Below, piece by piece: positions 19,601 through 27,015 of a DNA stretch of 27,015 bases. Each line of letters begins with the position of its first letter. Position 1 is the stretch's first letter. The notes beneath the pieces were generated by a model. It was not told where the DNA came from. It searched no databases and saw only the letters and a list, made by a program, of their open reading frames with translations. The position numbers and the translations under genes were made by a program. Origin of the DNA: Phytophthora quininea (lineage: Eukaryota > Oomycota > Peronosporomycetes > Peronosporales > Peronosporaceae). The stretch is from assembly GCA_011947345.1 (NCBI GenBank), contig JAAVTG010000386.1:1-27015 (forward strand), written 5' to 3'.

Positions 19601-20640
19601 CCATGGTACTTTTCTCTGTCAGTTAAGAGACATTCAATGCTGAAGACGAACATGGTCAACGGTTGCAATGACGGCTTGCTGTGATACATGCCTAATCGTT
19701 GTATCATCGTTAGCTGACCGATCTTGTAAACGTTCACAAACGTTTACTCCCTTAAATATCGAACTCCTTGTCAACCCAGCCCGCCAGATCCACTTGAGTG
19801 TATTTGGATGACTCCTTGCTTAAGCAGAATATCAGGTGCCTTTGCCTGGGTTATCTTGCGCGCATTCGGAGCACGCTCTGTCTAGCGCTCATTCAGAGCA
19901 TAGGGCATTTAAGCAGACCTCATATATTTGCACAAATTGTTATGATTCTGAAATGGATACAATTTGTAATGGGACCGTACACTTAATAGGATTAAGGACT
20001 TCATAGAGTGTGCTCAGTGAAAAGTCTGCAAGGTTGCTGAACGAAATCGGAGAAACACAGGCATCGTGCCGCCTTTGGACAACAACAAGTATGCACTAAA
20101 GGTGGTGTTTGGTCTTCTATTTCGACTAAGCACGATCCGAATAGACCCCACTACAATTTGAGCCGGTGGAGAACATTACGAGACTAAACAACAGCTGAAA
20201 CGTCTATTTCGATTGTGTCCACTGATCAATAGAGACCTTTCGAAGCTGGTGTCGGTTACTGGTTGCAGGAACAGCGCACGGACAACATCCTAAGCTCGAG
20301 AGGCTTACTAATCGCTTCCGGGACATCGTTGTGAGAAATATCGCCAAAGAGACCGCTCGTTCCAACACGGTTGTTGGTTCCGTGAAGCGATAGACTCTCC
20401 CTGAAGATCACATTTGACATCGTCTACATCTGCCGAGGCCCCGACTTCGGAAGCGTGAAATGTCCTCACCGTCGACGGAGATTGCGTCGAGCAGCGATTA
20501 TAGACCCGGGACAGTGGTCCCGGGGAGTACACAGTTCGACAAGAAAAAGTAAAGGGGAGGGAAGTTGGGATTGAACGTTAAGTCAGCATTACAATGCACA
20601 AAAAGAAATTAAAAGCTCAAAGTCAAAGCCAGATTTTTTG
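16611..20640. other. Gene-free or unrecognised decayed DNA
   Basis: No secure gene is seen in 4 kb. 17040-17270 has LTR-like features: a stem AGACCC...GGGTCT at 17173-17192 followed by a TATAAG box and T-rich DNA, and it may be a solo or decayed LTR. Plus frames at 17536-17880, 17799-18137 (Cys-rich) and 18216-18578 (120 codons) are open but lack motifs, and their lengths are what chance gives. 19300-19737 (minus, 145 codons) is likewise unrecognised. The word TCTATTTCGA recurs at 20116 and 20202. A hairpin CCCGGGA-CAGTGG-TCCCGGG lies at 20505-20524. Confidence 0.4.
19190..19369 (-). other. Possible retroelement aspartic protease remnant
   Basis: The minus frame contains SSMITCKNNACVATSIIDTN and TSAAILREWVVEQLLG. 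The pattern I-I-D-T-x-T-S-x-x-x-L resembles the active-site loop of Gypsy-type retroelement proteases (usually DTGAS or DTGTS), but the invariant Gly is Asn here. The frame runs only 71 codons and no neighbouring RT or integrase is visible, so it may be coincidence. Confidence 0.2.
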
Positions 20641-20696
20641 ATTTCCTTCAACGCATCGGATTGGGGGTAACATCGGTGATGTTGATCAGCCCGACC

Positions 20697-20718
20697 GCAT
20701 GAGCGCTTGTGCTCATGC
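20697..20718. repeat. Perfect 8-bp hairpin at the end of the tyrosine recombinase ORF
   Basis: GCATGAGC (20697-20704), GCTTGT, GCTCATGC (20711-20718). The right arm overlaps the stop codon of the recombinase frame (TGA at 20713-20715 on the minus strand). It could be part of the 3' terminal region of the DIRS-like element. Confidence 0.5.
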
Positions 20719-21591
20719 TACCCGATGATTTTGGTTGGGCTGATTGGACGACGTAGCCGTGGTGCCCATGCGTGCGGCAAGTTGAAGAGCTGCTGCTGGT
20801 GCTTCTCGGACGTATGCACGGTGCGCATCAGACGCCCATCGGCTGTGCATTTTGATGGAATCTGCGGAGACTCCAGCGGCATGTAGAGCTGACGCACCCC
20901 TGTCCTCAGTGAATGCGTGGATATCTTGCTTGGGTCCTCGCCGCACGGATCGGCTGTTGCCCGTAACACCTTGGTCATCAATTCTGTTGACAGCACCTGT
21001 TGCCGGCTGAATGAGCACAGTGGTGACTTCGGTTGTTGCTTCAGACTCGCGGCGTTCTGTTGAAGTAGTAGTGCAGTGAAGACAGGGCACACAGGTGCCT
21101 TCCCGCTTTTGAGCAAGCTCCGTTTGGTCGAATGTCCAGATTGATCGGTCTTACTTCCTCGTAGTGTAATCTCCACTGTTGCAGCCTTGTTGAAACTGCG
21201 TATCGCCATTCCATCCGTATCAACTACGATAACGTCGCGAACTTCAAGGCAGTATGCATGCCGTTTGCCACGTGACGATAAAAACTCGGAGCCCCTCAGA
21301 CAAAGTAGAAGCCCAGCACCGCAGCCCCACAAAGGACGCGGTGGTGGGTGACTGAAAAGTCGGCTGAGTTGAAGAGGGTCTGCAGCATGCTGATCGTGAC
21401 AGCGGCTCGTTGCTTGCGTGGTGGGCTGATCCATCGAACGCCTCGGAGGACGAGCTCGTGATGAGGCTGCAGGACTGGTCTAAATCCGGCGACGATGCAA
21501 TGACACCATCGCACATGGCTGATTCGAGCTCGTACGGTGTCGAGACGTTGATACGTGGCTCCATCGCTTGAGATCCATCAATCAACTGCAA
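20713..21591 (-). pseudogene. Tyrosine recombinase of DIRS-like element, frameshifted
   Basis: Minus strand. The N-terminal part (21514-21300) reads AAVTISMLQTLFNS, then DFSVTHHRVLCGAAVLGFYF. A frameshift near 21300 leads to CLRGSEFLSSRGKRHAYCLE, with the first catalytic Arg, then LRGSKTDQSGHSTKRSLLKS and KISTHSLRTG, which holds the H-x-x-R pair (His 20913-20915, Arg 20904-20906). A second frameshift just after it is needed to reach MHSRWASDAHRAYVREAPAA with the Tyr nucleophile (20812-20814). The frame then runs to the stop at 20713. All catalytic residues are still present in the DNA, but no single frame encodes them together. The enzyme would join the circular DNA copy to the genome. Confidence 0.85.
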
Positions 21592-21792
21592 ACAGAATAA
21601 GCTGTAGGGATTGCTGGTCGAGGTCTTCTTTGGACAGCCAACAGGAAAAGTTGTGCTTTGTGCAAAATCGACACCATTTTCGCCATGTGGACAGGTAGCG
21701 TTGTCAGGATGTGTCGGCGAGGGAACGCCACTGGAGCTGACAGATTGTTACTTGTAGATCTTGCGATACTTGGGAAGCACGTCCTGTTGGTG

Positions 21793-23490
21793 CTACAAAT
21801 GAAAATGGTTAGTCCAGGTTTCCGAAGCAGAGCCAAACCATGCCCAGAAGCCAAGATCCGCTAGGAAATTGGATGTTCCTTTTAGATGAGCCGTAGTGAC
21901 GTGTAAGCCATAAACCAACTCGGCGCATGAGAGTATCCGTGTCAATTCTTGACCGGTACTGTTGCTGGTGGAATGATCGGCGATCCAGGCCACTGCAGAC
22001 TGGTTATCGATCCATCAGCGTACATGAAGAGGCGCACGGCTGGGGCGCGAGCTGTTTTTCCAACGAGGACCCCAGATGAGGATTGCCCATACAGCACTGA
22101 GGGCTTCTCGGACGTTGATGCTGAACCCTGCCTTCTCGCGTAGAACTGGCGCTTTGATGGTTCGGCGTTCCTCATTGTCAAAGCGAACGCGGATGTATTC
22201 CTGGGTTGCTGGGAGTCCCTCGTTACTGGCATCCATAAACAAATTCACATCGGGTTGAATTGTGTTCGCCAATATCCCTGTCGATACACCGTTTGCTATG
22301 CCGTTTTGTAGTAGCGCACCGATCCAGTTGAGATCTTGGAGGACTGGTTTTGGGACGTGAATTGGGCGGAAACGGGATGAACGGCGCCACACTTGATGCA
22401 AGTGTTGGATAAACGCGCGTATGGCTCTACAGCACATGCCGATGTGACGGAGCGAGCCGAGCAATTTTTCAAGTTGCTGCCGGGTTGCTATCGTTCGTTC
22501 AAGGACAGGTGCAATGCGGTGGCGTGCTTTCGCCACTTTGTCTGCAGGCATTGACACCATGTGTTGCTCCGTATCCCACGTAAGGCCAAGTACATTCAAA
22601 CGGGTAGCCCAAGCTGAAATTTTCTTCTCGATGGTGGCATTTGGGCCCAGCACTGCCATCATGCTCAGGCAGAGTGCAGCTTCAGCGAACGCTAGCCTGT
22701 TTTCTGTGCCGGCTTCGATCAGAATGTGATCGTCAACCCAGACGAAAGAGAAGAATGGCTCGGCATCGGTCTCACGAGGACCTAGGGAGTGGGGACTCCC
22801 CGAGCAACGAGAAATGAAATTGCTCCTCCGAATGCGCCGTAAAAGGCGGGTGAACCAGTCCATCCAAATAGCAGAGCCATGTCTATAACCACGAAGCCTC
22901 TGCTCGAGCCTGCAAAATGTGCTGCTAGCCCTGGGGGCCACCGGGATGAGACGAAAGGCACTTTTCACATCTCCTTTGAGTAGTTTGATGAGCTTGTCAG
23001 GGTGTTGACGTTTGAGAGCCTCAATACGCTCCGCCAACCTGCGCACCGATTCAAACTCAATGTCGGGTATCGCATCCTGTGTTGACCGTGCATTGGTTGA
23101 CGAGCCGCCCGGATGTGAGAGACCATGAATGAGTCTTGCTTCTTGGGCCGGGTCGACCCCATTTTGGGCACACAGCCGAAGGGGCTGAAACGACGCTCAT
23201 GCCATTGGAGAGCAACAGGTAGCTCAAGTATCAGGTACGTTCCTGACGTTTGACCGTCGGCTAGTTGAATTCGACGGCACTGGTGTGGTTACGAACGGGC
23301 ACCAGGTCGGGATCTCGTGGGGCGGTGAAATTGTGAGAGACATCGTTGGTAGCGACGTTAACCACCAGCTCGCGATAATGATAACCATGAAGCAATATAT
23401 ATAGCCATTGAGGATCGAGCGCCTTGTTCGGGCGCGGGTCGTCTTGAGACTCGTTGCACCACAGAGAAATGGTTGACGATAGAGACATCG
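21793..23490 (-). pseudogene. Reverse transcriptase-RNase H of DIRS-like element
   Basis: Minus strand. Blocks in order: GYHYRELVVNVATNDVSHNF and RDPDLVPVRNHTSAVEF (23490-23261); GTYLILELPVALQW and FSPFGCVPKMG; after a frameshift, ARLIHGLSHPGGSS and PDIEFESVRRLAERIEALKR; KLLKGDVKSAFR (first catalytic Asp). A segment at about 22795-22900 makes sense only in another frame (FGWTGSPAFYGAFGGAISFL). FFSFVWVDDHILIE gives the VDD pair (22729-22737). RNase H follows: LFMDASNEGLP, NVREALSAVWAILIWG, then after TGA 22015-22017 WIDNQSAVAWIADHSTSN, ending at 21793. The 343-codon open frame at 22015-23046 looks intact but hides two compensating frameshifts. Confidence 0.88.
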
Positions 23491-23904
23491 ATCACTGAAT
23501 AATCAATATCGAGAGTGCGTTGCAGAGACCTTCGTCGATGGCTAGAGTTGGTGGTCGTGGTGCTGGTGTAAGCCAGCTCGGTGGTGGTAGAATATTTGCT
23601 GCACGAAACGCTGACGTGATCCGGCCACAGCGCAAGAGCTCCTGCTTGTTAAGACGACGGCCCAAACAAAGCCTTACAGTGGTAACGGTACCCGGCGTTA
23701 TCCGAAAGGGTTCAGCACTCGTTAGCTGACTGAAAGGCTTCATTGCTCCACTTAAGAAGCTTGACTGACGAGGCGTGGGCGAACAGGAACGACGACGACT
23801 TGACGGGCCAGAGGGGGCTGAAAAATATGTTTTTGAACGACACAACGAGAGGGTGTGGACTTGATACGGACAGACAATGATGGTGATGGATACGAGTGTC
23901 GACA

Positions 23905-25889
23905 TCATTGTCGAAGTTCCTCGCGCAATCCACCAAGATTGTTGGCGATATACGAACGCACCACCGGTGCTAGCTCGTCTGGAATGAAGTGCGCCTGGCC
24001 CGGATAAGCGCATCGATCGTCACTCTTGGATCTGCAACCCGTCGTCGATAGATACTTCATGCATACTGTTTGGCACCCTTGTCGCGGTAGAGCATTAAGG
24101 ACGTCCTTGGGTGTTTTACGCGACGTACGAGCATGCTCCACGCGGCGCGTGCTGTCACCCATGCTAGAGGTGGAGAACGACGATGCCACCTTGGCAGCGT
24201 TTGCTGAATGAGATGCCAGCCGTTCCGTCTGGATGATGTACAGCACGCTCTGAAGGTCGGGATCTTGCAGAGATAGCCGTCTTCGTACGTCAGCGCGGGA
24301 CAGCGTGCCGTGTCGAACGTCGGCGACGGTCGCGGCGCGGTAGTCTTCAAGTAACCGGTCAAACCAGAATGTGAGCATGCCGACGTCTTGTGGGCTCCAT
24401 TGACAAAAGCTGCGGAGCTCCTCGGCAAATTCTCGTGCGTTACTGACGAGGCGACAGGTGTGCTGATCGAAAATTCTTCCGCAAACACGTGAAGCACCGT
24501 CAGCACGTTTGATACGTCATCCAGTGATTGTGCTTTTCTTGCTTTGGGCATGACGACAGAGGCCGAGAAGTCACTTAGATTCACGGAGCCGTCGGCATAC
24601 CACGCCCGGCGAGCAGTAAAGTCAAATCGCCAAAAATGCATGATCGAGAGGCCTTGTGCACCGAATTGAAAGTCGTATACCCGTGTCACGATAGCTGGAT
24701 GGGGCGCAAATTTGGTTGATCGGGACGAAATCACGGCATCAACAATAGCGGAAGGGTTCTTACCTGAATACTCCGGTGCTGCAATTTGTTCGTGGGCGAG
24801 TTGCTGTGTCCGTGTCGGTGCGAAGGCATGCTTGGGACGTCATTCAGGCGTTTCAGTGGCTTCCACCAGGTCTGACGGTGTCGCCAGTCTCCGGCGCTGG
24901 TGGTCACGCTCAACTTCCCTCGGTGCAGCCCTCTTTGCTCCCGTATGCGAGATGCTCAGGTAAAAACGGACGAGACCTGGGTCATCCGCGATGGGATCAA
25001 GGATCTTGGCGTGGTTATCCGGAGTGCTGCTGTGCCGTTCGGCACGAACACTTAAACGAGGCGGCTCGTGCACGTCTGGCGTGACCAGACTGCCTTCTTC
25101 GGCTCCGATGGCGTTGAGTAGTGCCTCCAGATCCGGTTGAGTCTGCGGCTCAACAGCCTCCGCATCCAACTGGCGCTCGGTTTGGCTGGGGTCGTCGTCG
25201 AATCTGGTTCCGATGCGAACCGTCGCAGGAGTACGGCGGTTGCCATCCACAAAAACGCGAAGTCGATGGCATGACGGACACTCACAGTAGATATAGCCCC
25301 GGACTCATTGTTAATCCAGCGGAGCGTATCGGTCAATTTCGGCTGATATCGAGTAGGGACGAGACCAGCTAAAATACGTGGAATGGATCTGGATCCGCGG
25401 CGTCCTCCTCCCAGGAGTCGATCAAAAACCTCGGAGCATTGCACCTTCAGGTCTTGAGAGGTGATGTCGAGTGCTGATAGGCAGCTCCGGCCCATGAGGA
25501 AGCAGAGGACGGGAGCGACGACCTCCAAATCGCTGAACCGCGAAGTCACCTCACCAGCGAGGGTTTGTAGAGTAGCCGTTCGGTCTTCGTACGCGATTAC
25601 TTGGCCGAAGACATACTTATCCTCTACAATACCGACGACGGGGTTGCGCAGCCATTCTCCAAACGCACCATTGTCGTACTCGCGATTGTCGACACCACGA
25701 CGGCGAATGAGTCGGAACCTCCACCGTTGCGTGAGGTGGCGAAAGCAGGCCGACCGTCGTCGTGGAGCCGGATACCGTGATGACCACTCTGTACACGGGG
25801 TTTGAGGCATCAATGGACGCGTTCATGTCTTCCGGCATCAGTAGAACATGACGAGCATCGGTAGCGGACTCAGCTGGAGAGGAAGGCAT
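23905..25889 (-). pseudogene. Gag-like ORF of DIRS-like element with Cys/His cluster
   Basis: The likely start is ATG at 25889-25887 (MPSSPAESATDARHVLLMPE). A frameshift near 25740 leads into EYDNGAFGEWLRNPVVGIVE, LAGLVPTRYQPKLTDTLRWI and, in shifted frames, an acidic and basic linker (QLDAEAVEPQTQPDLEALLN, AKRAAPREVERDHQRRR). 24734-24470 reads FQFGAQGLSIMHFWRFDFTA and SLDDVSNVLTVLHVFAEEF. One frameshift near 24470 restores EFAEELRSFCQWSPQDVGML and TFWFDRLLEDYRA. The end carries CMKYLSTTGCRSKSDDRCAY and PGQAHFIPDEL, a C-x8-C-x7-C-x6-H cluster (23989-24063), which probably binds nucleic acid as Gag does. Gag function is inferred from position before RT and from similar oomycete elements. Confidence 0.72.
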
Positions 25890-26463
25890 CGAAGTTGAGG
25901 TAGTTGAGAGGAGATGTGTTCCTTGCAAAGCGAATTCGAAAATGACTAGACTTGTTCTACGGTTGTGTTTGGCGACGCCTTGTGCTCTTGGAGCTCTTGG
26001 AAATCACTGGCTGGCGCTGCTTGAAGGAGTCGCTTGGCGAGCACCTCGAGCGCCATATGGAGATGTTCTTCTAGCTGTGTTTGCCCTACTCCTCGCGTTC
26101 CGGAAACCAGCATTTTGGTTCCCAATAAACCCACATAATGTCCAAATAATTGTCTCCAGAAATAGTATGGATTCAACAATAGCGCGAGGCGTATTATTGT
26201 TGCGATCTTAGCACACAAGTAGTCAGGTCATATAAACAATACGAATATAAATCTCAAGCATACTCACTTTGACACGAGAGCGCCACTAAGAGCAGTTTTT
26301 ACTGTTGTTAGTGGCTTAACATCAATTTCCTAACCCTAACACGATTATTTCATATTTTAACGAAAAATAGGACCGATTTTCGGGAGGCTCGCGTGACCTC
26401 AATATCAATAATGTGATTTTAGTTTGAGCAAAAATATGTTTATATGTTGATCAGACTTTTGAG

Positions 26464-26521
26464 TACCCAGTTCTGGCGAGAGCAGCTATTATTAGGTTTT
26501 TATACCTGGTTTTGGCGAGAC
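26464..26521. repeat. Two short direct repeats, TAC C.. GTT .TG GCGAGA
   Basis: TACCCAGTTCTGGCGAGA (26464-26481) and TACCTGGTTTTGGCGAGA (26503-26520) share 15 of 18 bases, 39 bp apart. A partial third copy (TACCCTATTTC) begins at 26534. They may be protein-binding or subterminal transposon repeats. Confidence 0.5.
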
Positions 26522-26578
26522 TAGAAAATTTTGTACCCTATTTCCATATCTTACAGTAAAAAAGTTCAGCCCCTAGCA

Positions 26579-26594
26579 CAGTTCTTACGAACTG
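26579..26594. repeat. Perfect 6-bp hairpin
   Basis: CAGTTC (26579-26584), TTAC, GAACTG (26589-26594), about 85 bp before the right-edge start codon and just right of the short direct repeats. It could mark a transposon end. Confidence 0.4.
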
Positions 26595-26678
26595 CGGACT
26601 TTGTCGACAGTTAGAGTGGGGAAACGTCTAGCACAACGAACTCAGCCCAGTGACGGCGCTGAAGAGGAGAAGGAAGAG

Positions 26679-27015
26679 ATGTCTTGTGATTATGGTGGTG
26701 AGTTTTCTGGGGACAGCAACTACACCGGAGAGGACGAAAGCGAGTCCAGTCAAAGTAGCCGCACCGGAGTTCCTGCTGCTACTGCCGGCAGCACCATCGC
26801 CGGCAGGAGATCGATCGACGTCATCGCTGCGAGGAGACCAGGCGACGTTGGTGCTACAGCCACCGACGGTGCAGGCTCTCCACAATCAGGCTCTCTTCAG
26901 CTTCGGAAGCGGTTTAGACCCGACGAAGATTATCTTCTAGTCGTTCAGGTGTACGCGGAGATGCCATTCAAGGCAAAATATGGCGGGATTCGAGCAAGGG
27001 AGGCTTCAGCTGAAA
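26679..27015 (+). CDS. Partial protein, Ser/Asp/Glu-rich N-terminus then Myb/SANT-like start
   Basis: From ATG 26679 the frame is open for 112 codons to the window edge. It starts MSCDYGGEFSGDSNYTGEDE, continues acidic and Ser-rich, then has a low-complexity Ala/Gly/Thr part, and ends LRKRFRPDEDYLLVVQVYAE and MPFKAKYGGIRAREAS. The motif RF.P.ED.LLV.QV......F.A..G is familiar to me from oomycete proteins, many in expanded or repeat-linked families, with a Myb/SANT-like helical DNA-binding start. That family call is moderate. The frame is also open upstream to about 26573, without another ATG. An Ala/Pro-rich frame overlapping at 26650-26940 is a shadow. The rest of the gene is outside the window, so completeness cannot be judged. 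It is the only coding stretch here with no visible lesion over more than 100 codons and recognisable features. Confidence 0.6.
   Translation, partial: MSCDYGGEFSGDSNYTGEDESESSQSSRTGVPAATAGSTIAGRRSIDVIAARRPGDVGATATDGAGSPQSGSLQLRKRFRPDEDYLLVVQVYAEMPFKAKYGGIRAREASAE

Larger units (their letters stand above)
20713..25889 (-). mobile_element. DIRS-like retrotransposon (gag, RT-RNase H, tyrosine recombinase)
   Basis: On the minus strand the order is a gag-like region with a Cys/His cluster (25889-23905), RT with VDD and RNase H (23490-21793), and a tyrosine recombinase (21591-20713). RT-RNase H plus a tyrosine recombinase in place of a DDE integrase defines the DIRS/Ngaro group, which integrates through a circular copy without target duplication. 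The GC content and long open stretches suggest a younger element than the Copia relics, but each ORF has frameshifts. I could not identify the inverted or split direct repeats that should bound it, so the ends given are the coding limits and the true ends lie outside them. Confidence 0.88.
25890..26678. other. AT-rich non-coding stretch with weak minus ORF
   Basis: It lies between the DIRS-like element and the right-edge gene. A minus frame at 25946-26218 reads HYVGLLGTKMLVSGTRGVGQ and EEHLHMALEVLAKRLLQAAP; it looks helical and protein-like but I cannot assign it, and it may be a leader part of the DIRS-like element or a remnant of another repeat. 26220-26640 is AT-rich with no frame, and probably contains the 5' terminal region of the DIRS-like element, upstream DNA of the right-edge gene, or both. 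CCTAACCCTAAC at 26329-26340 looks telomere-like but is a single short match. Confidence 0.4.

Noticed and set aside
26329..26342. CCTAACCCTAAC as a telomeric tract
   Set aside because: It is two units only and not the oomycete TTTAGGG type; internal position.
20675..26455. Shared ATGTTGATCAG word on both sides of the DIRS-like element, as possible terminal repeat
   Set aside because: Only 11 bp match with no extension; chance level.
1..27015. CRISPR arrays, tRNA, rRNA or bacterial operons
   Set aside because: No regularly spaced identical repeats with unique spacers, no tRNA A/B-box fold seen, and the content is that of eukaryotic transposable elements.

Overview
This window looks like repeat-rich, gene-poor nuclear DNA, most probably from an oomycete (Phytophthora, Plasmopara or a relative). 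The reasons are the mix of element families: Copia elements, a DIRS-like element with reverse transcriptase and tyrosine recombinase, a MULE-type transposase, and a DD34E Tc1/mariner-like transposase. The protein motifs of each resemble oomycete copies known to me. The assignment rests on recognition, not on a search. No complete intact gene is visible. Almost every recognisable coding stretch is a broken transposable-element gene, read across several frames with stops, and no tRNA, rRNA or CRISPR is apparent.

Layout. 3-119 (+) is the C-terminal tail of a Tc1/mariner transposase. 120-2200 has no recognisable gene. About 2180-7671 (+) is a first Copia element (Copia-1): zinc knuckle and protease at 2364-2740, a long foreign or decayed stretch with LTR-like non-coding DNA at 3391-5540, then an acidic linker, reverse transcriptase and RNase H up to 7671, and a polypurine tract with a likely 3' LTR start at 7649. 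7672-9048 shows no gene. 9049-9774 (-) is a MULE transposase relic lying in one frame with four internal stops.

10405-16096 holds a second Copia family, rearranged. Its integrase-C/RT/RNase H half runs on + (10405-14689). Its gag/protease/integrase-N half runs on - (about 16096 to 14695). The two meet near 14690-14700, as one inversion would produce. The + half is itself split at a TA dinucleotide by a 2.6-kb Tc1-like element (11505-14117). That element carries a DD34E transposase pseudogene and, unusually, a second minus-strand coding tract of unknown function. 16128-16610 is a decayed minisatellite of about 30 bp, full of CCAAG/CTTGG. 16620-20640 shows no secure gene.

20713-25889 (-) is a DIRS-like element with a gag-like ORF carrying a Cys/His cluster, RT-RNase H (VDD motif) and tyrosine recombinase (R, HxxR and Y all findable, but split over frames). 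25890-26678 is AT-rich and non-coding with short repeats. At the right edge 26679-27015 (+) begins a reading frame, cut by the window, that looks truly coding and resembles oomycete proteins with a Myb/SANT-like DNA-binding start.

There is no sign of a working system in which these genes cooperate. The interest lies in the order of insertion, inversion and decay events that can be read from the sequence, in the second ORF inside the Tc1-like element, in the minisatellite and in the right-edge gene.
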